A stretch of DNA of 64,000 bases from JBJXHN01 sp046233135 (GTDB taxonomy: Bacteria; Pseudomonadota; Alphaproteobacteria; Rhodospirillales; Rhodospirillaceae). Positions 33,919 to 44,059 of the stretch are shown one piece after another; positions within the stretch are counted from its first letter, which is position 1, and each line of letters starts with the position of its first letter. Location: the NCBI GenBank assembly GCA_046233135.1, contig JBJXHN010000002.1:248001-312000 (forward strand), written 5' to 3'. Below the pieces are notes generated by a model, which was not told the origin of the DNA, did not search any database, and saw only the letters and a list, made by a program, of their open reading frames with translations. A program made the translations under genes and the position numbers.

Positions 33919-34632
33919 CTATGACTGTTCAGATCCCGGCACGTCCAGGTGACGGTCGATCAGTGTCTCGATTTCTTCCCAGGTCCGGCGCACGTCCCGG
34001 TCCACGCCGCCTTCTCCCCAGTCCACCCGGCAGTCCGACGGCGGCACCCGGTCGTCGCCCTGGACGATCAGCTTGCCCTCGTAGCCGCTGTTTTCCACCG
34101 TCTCTCCCAGCCGGTCGCGCAGGGTGTCGGCGAGGGTGGGGTTGACGCGCACGGTCAGGCGCGGGGCATCCAGCACGTCGGGCAGCAACTCGGCCACCAG
34201 ATGGATGACCTCTTCCTGGGCGCCCTGTTCGGCGCTGGCCGGCAGAACCTTGCGGCAGACCGCCAGGATCATCCGGGCGCCGTCGCGGGAAATGGCGTCC
34301 AGTGCCACATCGTGGCGTGCCTGCAAGCCGTCCAGGCGGTGGGCCACCTCCTGCAACGCCAGGGCCGTCATGCGCTCCGATGCCTGCGAGGCTTCGTCCA
34401 GGGCGGCGGTGTGGCCGGCGATGTAGCCTTCCTCGCGGGCGGCTTCCAACTGGGCGGCGGTGTACATGGGTGGCGGTGGCGGAGGGGGTTCCTCCGGTTG
34501 TTCCGGCTCGTTGGCGGCCAGGGCCGCTTCGGCTTCGGCTTCCAGTTCGGCGCGGCTGCGGCCGGTGGAGTCCTTGCGGGACCCGCCGCCGTCGAATCTG
34601 CGGTCGAACAGGAATTTCTGGATTTCTGCCAT
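33919..34632 (-). CDS. fliH: FliH-like flagellar export regulator
   Basis: This 237-residue protein occupies the fliH position between fliG and fliN. It has an N-terminal region with a Pro run (residues about 48-54), a long coiled coil (about 60-120) and a C-terminal FliH/HrpE domain (ILAVCRKVLPASAEQG, LTVRVNPTLADTLRDRL, VDWGEGGVDRDV). FliH binds and restrains the FliI ATPase. fliI is not adjacent. Confidence 0.85.
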   Translation of the reverse strand: MAEIQKFLFDRRFDGGGSRKDSTGRSRAELEAEAEAALAANEPEQPEEPPPPPPPMYTAAQLEAAREEGYIAGHTAALDEASQASERMTALALQEVAHRLDGLQARHDVALDAISRDGARMILAVCRKVLPASAEQGAQEEVIHLVAELLPDVLDAPRLTVRVNPTLADTLRDRLGETVENSGYEGKLIVQGDDRVPPSDCRVDWGEGGVDRDVRRTWEEIETLIDRHLDVPGSEQS

Positions 34633-34651
34633 CGGTCGGGGACGCTCCGGA

Positions 34652-35671
34652 TCAGTAGATCAGTTCGTCCTCTTCCTTGCCTTCGGAAATCACGATCTGG
34701 CCGGAGTTGGCCAGTTCCTTGGCAAGGGAGACGATGGAGTTCTGGGCCTCGTCCACCTCGCGCAGGCGCACCGGACCCATGGCTTCCATGTCCTCGCGCA
34801 GCATCTTGCCGGCGCGTTCGGACATGTTGGAGAAGAACATTTCCTTGATGGAATCCGACGACCCCTTCAGGGCCATGGCCAGCTTGTCCTTTTCCACGTG
34901 GCGCAGCAGGGTCTGGACCCCCTGGGCGTCGACGCGGTTCAGGTCTTCGAAGGTGAACATCAGCTGCTTGATCTTTTCCGCGCTCTCGCGGTTGCGCTCT
35001 TCCAGGGCGGTCAGGAAGCGGCTTTCGGCATTGCGGTCCAGGTTGTTGAAGATGTCGGCCATCAGTTCGTGCGCGTCGCGGCGGGCGGTGCGGGCCAGGT
35101 TGGACATGAATTCGGTGCGCAGGGTCTTTTCCACCCCGTCCAGCACTTCCTTCTGCACCGCTTCCATGTGCAGCATGCGCATGATCACTTCCATGGCGAA
35201 GTTTTCCGGCAGCAGGCCCAGCACCCGGGCCGCATGATCCGGCTTGATCTTCGACAGCACCACCGCCACGGTCTGCGGATATTCGTTCTTCAGGTAGTTG
35301 GCGAGCACCTGCTCGTTCACATTGCCCAGCTTGTCCCACATGGTGCGGCCGGCGGGGCCGCGGATTTCTTCCATGATGGCGTCGACGCGATCCTTGGACA
35401 GGGAGCGCATCAGCAGGCGTTCGGTGGTGTCGTAGGACCCGACCAGGGATCCGGTGTTGGAAATGGCGTCGGCGAAGTCGACGAACAGCCGCTCCACCAC
35501 CGACGACCCCACCGTCCCCAGGTTGGCCATGATCTGGGAGAGTTCCTTGATCTCCTCGTCGTCCATCATGGAGAACAGCTTGGCCGAATGGTCCTCGCCC
35601 AGCGACAGCATCAGGATGGCTGCCTTCTGGGGGCCGGTCAGGCTGCGATAATCTTCCTTGATGCGTGACAC
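34652..35671 (-). CDS. fliG: FliG, flagellar motor switch protein
   Basis: The 339-residue C-ring protein attaches to FliF and interacts with the stator. It has the typical start (YRSLTGPQKAAILMLSLGE), the EHPQ-like middle region (NEYPQTVAVVLS), and a C-terminal torque helix with charged residues (MFTFEDLNRVDAQGVQTLL). The start is a GTG at 35671. The 90-base gap to fliF holds a 10-base direct repeat (GGTGCCGGCG) and short GC hairpins that may tune mRNA levels between fliF and fliG. Confidence 0.96.
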   Translation of the reverse strand: MSRIKEDYRSLTGPQKAAILMLSLGEDHSAKLFSMMDDEEIKELSQIMANLGTVGSSVVERLFVDFADAISNTGSLVGSYDTTERLLMRSLSKDRVDAIMEEIRGPAGRTMWDKLGNVNEQVLANYLKNEYPQTVAVVLSKIKPDHAARVLGLLPENFAMEVIMRMLHMEAVQKEVLDGVEKTLRTEFMSNLARTARRDAHELMADIFNNLDRNAESRFLTALEERNRESAEKIKQLMFTFEDLNRVDAQGVQTLLRHVEKDKLAMALKGSSDSIKEMFFSNMSERAGKMLREDMEAMGPVRLREVDEAQNSIVSLAKELANSGQIVISEGKEEDELIY

Positions 35672-35761
35672 GGACGAACTCTCCCTTGACGGACGGTGCC
35701 GGCGTGGTGCCGGCGTCCGACCCCCCGGGGCACGAGGGGTCGGGTGAGGCGGGAAACCCGC

Positions 35762-37411
35762 TTAGGCTTCCTGGTACAACCAGTTGCGCAGGATGGACAA
35801 GGCTTCCTCGGGATGCTTGTCGACGATTTCGCCGATCTTGCGCAAGGACGAAGCCTTCACGCGGCCTTCCACCTTGTCGATATCGATCAGTTCTTCTGCA
35901 TCTTCCAGCTCGTCGGGCACACCGAGCATGCCCGGTTGCAGCTGGCCGCCCGGGCCGGTCAGCTGCGGCGCGCCGGGCATGTCGGCGGTCAGCAGGCCGG
36001 CGCCGGCCTGTTCGGCACCCGAGGGCAGGTTTTCGAAGGCGCGCTGCACCAGCGGACGGACCACCAGAAGAATGACCAGGATGGCGACGATGGCGATCCC
36101 CAGGCCTTCGCCCAGGCGGAACAGCTCTTCCTTGCTCATGCCCATGAACTGCCAGCTGTCGGTCTCGCCGAACAGCTCGGCCACATCGGCGAATTGCATG
36201 TTGACCACTTCGACCATGTCGCCGCGGTTCTGGTTGTAGCCCATCGCCGAGCGCACCAGGGCGCTGATCTTCTGCATTTCCTCGTCGGAGCGCGGCTCCC
36301 AGGTGACGTTGCCGTCGGCGTCGGTCTGGGTGATGCCGTCGACCATCACCGCCACGGACAGGCGCTTGATGATGCCGGTCTCGCGGATCTCGTTGGTTAC
36401 CACCTTGGTGATTTCATAGTTCACCGTTTCCTCGGTCCGGGCTTCCGAGGTGGTGGCCGACGGGCCGCCGGCGTTGGCGAAATCCGCCTCCGGCAGGTTT
36501 TGCTGAACGGTGACGTTCTGTTCGGATTCGTTGGTGTTGGCGTTTTCTTCCACCGTGGTGGTGGACCGCACCACCTGGCCGTCGGGGTCATAGGTCTCGC
36601 GGTTGGTGACCACGCGGTTGAAGTCCATTTCCGCGACCACTTCGGCCCGCACCTTGCCGGCGCCGACGGTGCGTTCCAGCAGGGTCTCGATGGACCGGGC
36701 CAGGCGGCGTTCCTCTTCCAGGCGCATCTGTTCCTGGGTCTGGGCCAGCAACTGGCCTTCGTCTTCCATGCCCCGGGTCAGCAGGGTGCCGCGTTCATCG
36801 ATGATCGACACCTGGCTGGGCTTCATGGTGGCCACGGCGGCGGCCACCAGGTTCTGGATGGCGACCACCTGGCCTTCCTGCAGCCGCCGGCCCTTCAGAT
36901 GCAGAATGACCGAAGCGCTGGGTTCGACGGTATCGCGGGTAAAGGGTTCGCGCTTGGGCAGCACCAGATGGACGCGCGCGCCTTCCACCCCGTCGATGGA
37001 CCGGATGGTGCGCGACAGCTCGCCTTCCAGGGCGCGGATCATGTTGACGTTCTGGGTGAACTGGGTGGCGCCCAGGGCGCTGGTGTTGTCGAACAGCTCG
37101 TAGCCGACGGTGGCGCCGGTGGGCAGGGCCATTTCGGCCATCTGCACGCGCAGCCGCAGCACCTGGTCGGACGGCACCATGATCGACTGGCCGTTGTCCG
37201 CCAGCTGATAGGGAATGTTCTGGTCGTCCAGCTGGGCCATGATCTGCTTGGCGTCGCCGGGTGGCAGGTCGCCATACAACAGCTCCATCTGCGCGGTCGA
37301 CAAGCGGGTCGCCACGTAGATCATGAAGCCGATAACCGCGATGCCGGCGGCGGCGATGGCGGCGAGTTTGACCGGGCCGAGGCTCCGGACCAATTGCATG
37401 ACGTTGTTCAC
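35762..37411 (-). CDS. fliF: FliF, flagellar MS-ring protein
   Basis: The ring protein has a first membrane helix near the N-terminus (LAAIAAAGIAVIGFMIY), RBM domains with LPKREPF and VHLVLPKR, a large periplasmic insert, and a second helix near the end (GIAIVAILVILLVVRPLV) followed by the FliG-binding tail. I chose the GTG at 37411 (VNNVMQLVRSLGP), which gives 549 residues and the usual family N-terminus. A GTG at 37444 or the ATG at 37399 are possible. It is the first gene of the leftward flagellar locus. Confidence 0.95.
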   Translation of the reverse strand: MNNVMQLVRSLGPVKLAAIAAAGIAVIGFMIYVATRLSTAQMELLYGDLPPGDAKQIMAQLDDQNIPYQLADNGQSIMVPSDQVLRLRVQMAEMALPTGATVGYELFDNTSALGATQFTQNVNMIRALEGELSRTIRSIDGVEGARVHLVLPKREPFTRDTVEPSASVILHLKGRRLQEGQVVAIQNLVAAAVATMKPSQVSIIDERGTLLTRGMEDEGQLLAQTQEQMRLEEERRLARSIETLLERTVGAGKVRAEVVAEMDFNRVVTNRETYDPDGQVVRSTTTVEENANTNESEQNVTVQQNLPEADFANAGGPSATTSEARTEETVNYEITKVVTNEIRETGIIKRLSVAVMVDGITQTDADGNVTWEPRSDEEMQKISALVRSAMGYNQNRGDMVEVVNMQFADVAELFGETDSWQFMGMSKEELFRLGEGLGIAIVAILVILLVVRPLVQRAFENLPSGAEQAGAGLLTADMPGAPQLTGPGGQLQPGMLGVPDELEDAEELIDIDKVEGRVKASSLRKIGEIVDKHPEEALSILRNWLYQEA

Positions 37412-37813
37412 GGTCACATCACCCGAATGAAGCAGATGTGCCACCCCGAGGCGGCGGAAAGTGCGGTCGTCGGACGGGATGGGCGCCGACCTCCGGCCGG
37501 CACCGTTACCTTTGGAACAGACGGTACGGCCGGGGTGGTGAATCGAATCTTAACGAACCGGCAAAAATTGCCCAGACCAGAAGTGAAAAAACAGACTTTA
37601 GGCCTAATTTTTGTGGCCTTATAGCCATGCAACCACCATCCTGGCGTAGACTTTTCCCGTTTTAGTGGAAGCTGAGCGGAAAGATGTGCCGCCGAGGTGG
37701 CAAAAATTTCCCCGGTATGGGGTCAGGCGGGGGCAGGCGGCGCCGGTATCCGTTAACGGTCCGGCGCTCGTATGCCTTTATATCCGGGGCATCAAGTGGA
37801 AAAGTGGGGGTGG
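37412..37813. other. Promoter region upstream of fliF; no gene seen
   Basis: About 400 bases between the divergently oriented-in-space but same-strand usg and fliF genes. The part at about 37540-37640 is AT-rich and has an imperfect palindrome GGCCTAATTTTTGTGGCC, the best candidate for an operator. A GG/GC pair resembling a sigma-54 site (near TGGGCAATTTTTGCC on the reverse strand) has a spacing of 9 rather than 10, so I do not call it. Confidence 0.45.
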
Positions 37814-38146
37814 CTAGTGAACCAGGACGGCGTCCACGCCGCGAAAGTCGGCGGGCTTGATCAGCCCGACGGACGCCACGGTAACCGAATGGACTTTGCC
37901 ATCCAACTCGCGGTCCCAGAAATCCAGGAATTTCCGCAGTTCAGGGAAACGTGGAGCAATGTCTAGCTGCTGCCAGATGTATTCTTGCAACAGTTTCGGA
38001 TAATCGGGCATGTGATAGAGGATCTTCGCCGTGGTCAGACGATAGTCGGCCAGTTGGCGGATGAAATCCGAATCAGACCTCCGGTCCGCTCCCTCGGCTT
38101 CGGGGGCGAGGGATGTGCCATCAATAGCTTTGCCATCAAGAGTCAT
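37814..38146 (-). CDS. usg: Usg-family protein
   Basis: The 110-residue protein matches the alphaproteobacterial usg family, known from the vicinity of trp genes in other genera. Its core reads QLADYRLTTAKILYHMPDYP, EYIWQQLDIAPRFPELRKF and LDFWDRELDGKVHSV. The biochemical role is unknown. The start is the ATG at 38146, before which the same frame continues as meaningless antisense of groEL. An extra 30 or so charged residues precede the family core. Confidence 0.88.
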   Translation of the reverse strand: MTLDGKAIDGTSLAPEAEGADRRSDSDFIRQLADYRLTTAKILYHMPDYPKLLQEYIWQQLDIAPRFPELRKFLDFWDRELDGKVHSVTVASVGLIKPADFRGVDAVLVH

Positions 38147-38357
38147 GGGGCGGGTTCTCCCTTCGTCTCTTGCCCGCCGGACGGCTTCAGCCTGCTGCTC
38201 CGTTCGTCGGAGTCGGGACCGGCGGCGCGGATAATGTTTCCTCCTCTCCGACCCGAAAGTGTGCCACCAGGGTCCGAAGGTTGACAAGAAAAATACGCAA
38301 AAACAATGAAATAGCAGCCATTCCGGGTGGCTGCTGCCAAAAAAATCATGACGCTCT

Positions 38358-38388
38358 CTTGACCGGATTTCCGTTTCAACTATCTCAG
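38358..38388 (+). promoter_or_regulatory. RpoH (sigma-32)-type heat-shock promoter of groESL
   Basis: CTTG at 38358-38361 is followed by 17 bases and then ACTATCTCAG at 38379-38388. This matches the alphaproteobacterial heat-shock consensus CTTG-N17/18-CYTATNTNNG at all but one position. It lies about 90 bases before groES. No CIRCE palindrome (TTAGCACTC...GAGTGCTAA) was found, so heat control is probably through RpoH alone. Confidence 0.75.
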
Positions 38389-38476
38389 CATCGCCCGGCG
38401 GACGGTGGCCCATCACAAGGGCATCGGGGCCGGGAGTCATTTGCTTAGCAACAAGGAATGACCGAGGAGAAAATCC

Positions 38477-38791
38477 ATGGGCTTCAAGCCTTTGCATGAC
38501 CGAGTCCTGGTGAAGCGTCTGGACGAGGACGAACGCACCAAGGGCGGAATCATCATCCCCGACACCGCCAAGGAAAAGCCGATGCGCGGCGAGGTGATCG
38601 CCACGGGATCGGGGGAGCGTGCCGCCGACGGCAAGGTGACCCCGCTGGACGTGGCCGCTGGCGATCAGGTGCTGTTCGCCAAATGGGCCGGCACAGAGGT
38701 GAAGATCGACGGCACCGATTACCTGATCCTGAAGGAATCGGACATCCTGGGTGTGATCGACAGCGCCGAAACGGCGCGCAAGGCCGCGTGA
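38477..38791 (+). CDS. groES: GroES co-chaperonin
   Basis: The 104-residue co-chaperonin caps GroEL. It has the conserved start FKPLHDRVLVKRLDEDE, the mobile loop KGGIIIPDTAKEKP and the end DYLILKESDILGVI, with an extra tail of about eight residues (SAETARKAA). GAGGAG precedes the ATG. It is cotranscribed with groEL 30 bases downstream. Confidence 0.98.
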   Translation: MGFKPLHDRVLVKRLDEDERTKGGIIIPDTAKEKPMRGEVIATGSGERAADGKVTPLDVAAGDQVLFAKWAGTEVKIDGTDYLILKESDILGVIDSAETARKAA

Positions 38792-38821
38792 GCGGGCAGG
38801 CCGGTAAGGAGGAGATGACGA

Positions 38822-40453
<1,632 letters not shown>

Positions 40454-40480
40454 GCACAGCCGACCGGCCCGCATAAGAAA

Positions 40481-40516
40481 GGGGGCGCGATCCTGTCGCG
40501 CCCCCGCTTCTTTTTC
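40481..40516 (+). terminator. Intrinsic terminator of the groESL operon
   Basis: A perfect 10-bp stem (GGGGGCGCGA with TCGCGCCCCC, 5-base loop) is followed by GCTTCTTTTT. It starts 28 bases after the groEL stop. Confidence 0.92.
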
Positions 40517-40540
40517 CGGTGATGGTGTTTCAGGGGCTGG

Positions 40541-40646
40541 TTAGAGCGGGACACGTTTTCGTGGAATCGGTCATCCCGCTCTAGGTTTTGTTGTTCGCAT
40601 TGTTTTCGCGCAAAACCGGTTCCCACTTTTGCGCACAATGCTCTAA
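40541..40646. repeat. Intergenic mosaic inverted-repeat element (RIME/ABC-like)
   Basis: This 106-base element is bounded by TTAGAGC and GCTCTAA, a 7-bp terminal inverted repeat. The left half folds as AGAGCGGGA...TCCCGCTCT. The right half is a long imperfect hairpin with GCATTGT paired to ACAATGC and GCGCAAAA paired to TTTTGCGC. Its architecture resembles the dispersed intergenic mosaic elements of Rhizobiales and relatives. Its right end overlaps the last codon region of ctaE and provides that gene's TAG stop. Confidence 0.8.
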
Positions 40647-41446
40647 TGCCCGACGCCGACCCACCAGTAGACCCAGACGAACAGGAAGATCCACACCACG
40701 TCGACGAAGTGCCAGTACCATTCTGCGGCCATGAAGCCCGTATGGCGTTCGGCGTTGAAGCTGCCCCGGATGGCGCGCACCAGCATCACCGTCAAAAAGC
40801 AGGCGCCGACGAAGACGTGGAAGCCGTGGAAGCCGGTGGCCAGGTAGAACACCGACGGATAGATGCCGTCCGACAAGCCGAAGGCCGCCTCGCCGTATTC
40901 CACCACCTGGAGCACCAGGAACAGGAAGCCCAGGCCGACGGTGACGGCCAGGCCGAGGATCAGCTGACTCTGCTTGCGCTTTTCCATGCCCTTTTTGGCC
41001 CACATCAGCACGAAGCCGGAGGTCACCAGGATCAGGGTATTCAGTGCCGGCAGGCCCCAGGCGTGCAGGGGTTCGATCCCCTCCGGCGGCCAGATGTCGC
41101 CGACCACGGGGCTGATCAGCAGGGCGTTGTGGAAGAAGGCCCAGAAGAAGGCGACGAAGAACATGACTTCGGAAGCGATGAACATCGCGAAGCCCATCTT
41201 CAGGCCGTGGCGCACGAATTTATTGTGGGCCTTCTCGACGGTGGATTCGTGGATCACGTCGTGCCACCAGCCGGCCATGGTCAGCAGCACCAGGGCGACC
41301 CCCAGCAGCAGCATCCAGGTGCTGTCTTCGTGCATGTAGAAGACCGCGCCCACCGCCAGCACGAAGGCCGCGAGCGATCCCACGGCCGGCCAGGGGCTGG
41401 GGTCGATGATATGAAAGGGGTGCTTGCGCACGGTGGCGTCACTCAT
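40643..41446 (-). CDS. ctaE: Cytochrome c oxidase (aa3) subunit III
   Basis: The 267-residue, seven-helix subunit III stabilises the catalytic core and guides proton uptake. Characteristic segments are HPFHIIDPSPWP, EVMFFVAFFWAFFH, GFHGFHV and WYWHFVDVVWIFLF. AGGAGGG precedes the ATG at 41446. The protein ends YWWVGVGH, and the stop codon lies inside the inverted-repeat element. It is the last gene of the ctaC-ctaD-ctaG-ctaE cluster. Confidence 0.97.
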   Translation of the reverse strand: MSDATVRKHPFHIIDPSPWPAVGSLAAFVLAVGAVFYMHEDSTWMLLLGVALVLLTMAGWWHDVIHESTVEKAHNKFVRHGLKMGFAMFIASEVMFFVAFFWAFFHNALLISPVVGDIWPPEGIEPLHAWGLPALNTLILVTSGFVLMWAKKGMEKRKQSQLILGLAVTVGLGFLFLVLQVVEYGEAAFGLSDGIYPSVFYLATGFHGFHVFVGACFLTVMLVRAIRGSFNAERHTGFMAAEWYWHFVDVVWIFLFVWVYWWVGVGH

Positions 41447-41553
41447 GGTCCATCCCTCCTCCCGAACTCCGACGGGTGTTGTTTCCTTCAATGAAAGCGT
41501 CGTGCAGGCAAACTCGTGCACTGACCGCTGAATCATCTGAATGTGTCAGTGCA

Positions 41554-42192
41554 CTAGGACCCCTGGTTCCGCTGGCTGCGTCCGTGGTCGGGAGCGGCCT
41601 CCGGCTGGGGCAGGCCCGCCTTTTCGGCGGCGTCGTGGTCTTCGAAAAACGTATAGGACAGGGTGATGGTGCGCACTTCGCGCACGTTCTCGTCCTCCAT
41701 GATTGCCGGGTCCACGTAGAAGCTGACCGGCATGTCCATGGTCTGTCCCGGCTCCAGCCGCTGTTCGGTGAAGCAGAAGCAGTCGATCTTGACGAAATAG
41801 GGGGCTGCCTTCAGCGGCGTGACGTTGAAGGTGGCGGTGCCGATGATCGGCCGGTCGCTGTCGTTGGTGGCCTGGAAGAAGGCCAGTTCCTGTTCCCCCA
41901 GCGGGATCTTGATGGCGTGCTGCAGGGGCTTGAAGCCCCAGGGCAGGTCGCGGTTGGTATCGGCGTTGAACAGAACCTGCATGACCGGGTCCCCGGCGGC
42001 GGAATGGCCCTGGCCGGGGGCGGCCGCGGTGGTATCGATCTGCGGAGTGCCGCCGTAGCCGGTGACCTGGCAGAACAGCCGGTAGGCGGGGACGGAGGCA
42101 AAGGCGACGCCCACCATCACGCCGATGAAGCCGGTGCAGATCAGCGCCAGACGGCGGTTCTTGCGGGCGACGGTCTCGTTGACGGGGGCCAT
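41554..42192 (-). CDS. ctaG: Cox11/CtaG copper chaperone for cytochrome c oxidase
   Basis: The 212-residue membrane-anchored chaperone inserts copper B into subunit I. One N-terminal helix (LALICTGFIGVMVGVAFAS) is followed by PAYRLFCQVTGYGGTPQ, and the copper-binding CFCFTEQRL motif is intact. GAGGAAA supports the ATG at 42192. A short acidic/His tail follows the conserved domain. Confidence 0.95.
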   Translation of the reverse strand: MAPVNETVARKNRRLALICTGFIGVMVGVAFASVPAYRLFCQVTGYGGTPQIDTTAAAPGQGHSAAGDPVMQVLFNADTNRDLPWGFKPLQHAIKIPLGEQELAFFQATNDSDRPIIGTATFNVTPLKAAPYFVKIDCFCFTEQRLEPGQTMDMPVSFYVDPAIMEDENVREVRTITLSYTFFEDHDAAEKAGLPQPEAAPDHGRSQRNQGS

Positions 42193-42336
42193 GGCGTTTC
42201 CTCGGTGCTGACCTCGGATGGGGGTAAAGCGGGCGGGGGTAAAGAGGGCGGGCATGAGTGGTGGCGGCGGATCATCGGGACGGCACCCGGACCGGTGCTG
42301 GAGGACAGCGGTCCGGGTGCCGCGCCGGCGGGGAGG

Positions 42337-44016
42337 CTACTCCGCCGGCTGCGGACGGTGGGGGCCGCTGCCGTGCACTTCTTCGGGGCCGATGTGCGGC
42401 GGGTCCTCGAAGCAATGCACCGGCGGCGGCGAGGACACGGTCCACTCCAGGGTGGTCGCGCCTTCGCCCCAGTAGTTGGCGGGCAGCGGCTTGGTGGACC
42501 GCAGGGTCACCCAGCAGATGTAAAGGAACAGCACCACCCCGAGCCCGGCGATATAGGCGCCGATGGAGGCAACCATGTTCCAGCCGGCAAAGGCGTCCGG
42601 ATAGTCGGGGATACGGCGCGGCATGCCGGCCAGCCCCAGGAAGTGCATGGGGAAGAAGGTCAGGTTGACGCCGATGAAGGTCATCCAGAAGTGGATCTTG
42701 CCCAGGATTTCCGGGTACTGCCGGCCGCTGATCTTGCCGATCCAGTAATAGAAGCCGGCGAAGATGGCGAAGACCGCGCCCAGCGACAGCACGTAGTGGA
42801 AGTGGGCGATGACGTAATAGGTATCGTGCAGGGCGATATCGACGCCGGCATTGGCCAGCACCACGCCGGTGACACCGCCGACGGTGAACAGAAAGATGAA
42901 ACCGACCGCCCACAGCATCGGGGTCTCGAACTTGATGGACCCGCCCCACATGGTGGCGATCCAGCTGAACACCTTGATGCCCGTGGGCACGCCGATGGCC
43001 ATGGTGGCGGCGACGAAATAGGCCCGGGTGTCCACGTCCATGCCCACCGTATACATGTGGTGGGCCCAGACCATGAAGCCGATGACGCCGATGGAAACCA
43101 TGGCGTAGGCCATGCCCAGATAGCCGAACACGGGCTTGCGGGAGAAGGTGGCGACGATATGGCTGATGATCCCGAAGGCCGGCAGGATCATGATGTAGAC
43201 CTCGGGATGGCCGAAGAACCAGAACAGGTGCTGGAACAGCAGCGGGTCACCGCCGCCGGCCGGATCGAAGAAGGTGGTGCCGAAGTTGCGGTCGGTCAGC
43301 AGCATGGTGATCGCCCCGGCCAGCACCGGCAGGGACAGCAGCAGCAGGAAGGCGGTGACCGTCATCGCCCAGACGAACAGCGGCATGCGGTGCAGGGTCA
43401 TGCCCGGGGCGCGCATGTTGAAGATGGTCACCAGGAAGTTGATGGCCCCCAGCAGCGACGACACCCCGGCCAGGTGCATGGCGAAGATGGCGAAATCCAC
43501 CGCCTTGCCGCCGTGGGCCGTGCTTCCCGATAGCGGGGGATAGAGGGTCCAGCCCGTGCCCGTGCCGCCGTCGATGAAACCGGCGGTCAGCAGCAGGGCG
43601 AAGGACGGCGGCAGCAGCCAGAAGCTGATGTTGTTCATGCGCGGGAAGGCCATGTCCGGCGCGCCGATCATCAGCGGGACGAACCAGTTCCCGAAACCGC
43701 CGATCAGGGCGGGCATGACCACGAAGAAGATCATGATCAGCCCGTGGGCGGTGACGAAGACATTGTACTGCTGGTGATCGCCGCCCAGCACCTGCAAGCC
43801 CGGTTCCGCCAGTTCCCAGCGGATGATCATCGACATGCCGCCGCCGATCAGCCCCGCCAGGATGGCGAAGATCAGGTACATGGACCCGATGTCTTTGTGG
43901 TTGGTGGAAAATACCCAGCGGCGCCAGCCGGTGGGGCCGTGGTGGTCGTGCGCATGGGCGCCGGCCCGGCTGTCCTCGTGAACCCCGCCCCCGGGGGAAA
44001 TGACCGTATCGGACAT
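42337..44016 (-). CDS. ctaD: Cytochrome c oxidase (aa3) subunit I
   Basis: The 559-residue catalytic subunit carries heme a and the heme a3-CuB centre. It has FSTNHKDIGSMYL at the start, WFFGHPEVYIMILP (CuB His and the cross-linked Tyr), VWAHHMYTVGMD, HDTYYVIAHFHYVLS, and a C-terminal tail with HCFEDPP. A ctaB (heme O synthase) gene, often next to ctaD, is not here. The 144-base gap to ctaG holds a short imperfect tandem repeat (GCGGGGGTAAAG units near 42225-42250). Confidence 0.98.
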   Translation of the reverse strand: MSDTVISPGGGVHEDSRAGAHAHDHHGPTGWRRWVFSTNHKDIGSMYLIFAILAGLIGGGMSMIIRWELAEPGLQVLGGDHQQYNVFVTAHGLIMIFFVVMPALIGGFGNWFVPLMIGAPDMAFPRMNNISFWLLPPSFALLLTAGFIDGGTGTGWTLYPPLSGSTAHGGKAVDFAIFAMHLAGVSSLLGAINFLVTIFNMRAPGMTLHRMPLFVWAMTVTAFLLLLSLPVLAGAITMLLTDRNFGTTFFDPAGGGDPLLFQHLFWFFGHPEVYIMILPAFGIISHIVATFSRKPVFGYLGMAYAMVSIGVIGFMVWAHHMYTVGMDVDTRAYFVAATMAIGVPTGIKVFSWIATMWGGSIKFETPMLWAVGFIFLFTVGGVTGVVLANAGVDIALHDTYYVIAHFHYVLSLGAVFAIFAGFYYWIGKISGRQYPEILGKIHFWMTFIGVNLTFFPMHFLGLAGMPRRIPDYPDAFAGWNMVASIGAYIAGLGVVLFLYICWVTLRSTKPLPANYWGEGATTLEWTVSSPPPVHCFEDPPHIGPEEVHGSGPHRPQPAE

Positions 44017-44059
44017 GGTTTGCTTATCCCTCTTGTCGTCTGTCCCGTGACCGGCCCGG

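Noticed and set aside
37540..37640. Sigma-54 promoter before fliF
   Set aside because: The nearest GG...GC pair has 9 rather than 10 bases between the two elements, and the flanking bases do not fit.
38147..38476. CIRCE operator for HrcA before groES
   Set aside because: No TTAGCACTC-N9-GAGTGCTAA or close variant is present; only an RpoH-type promoter was found.
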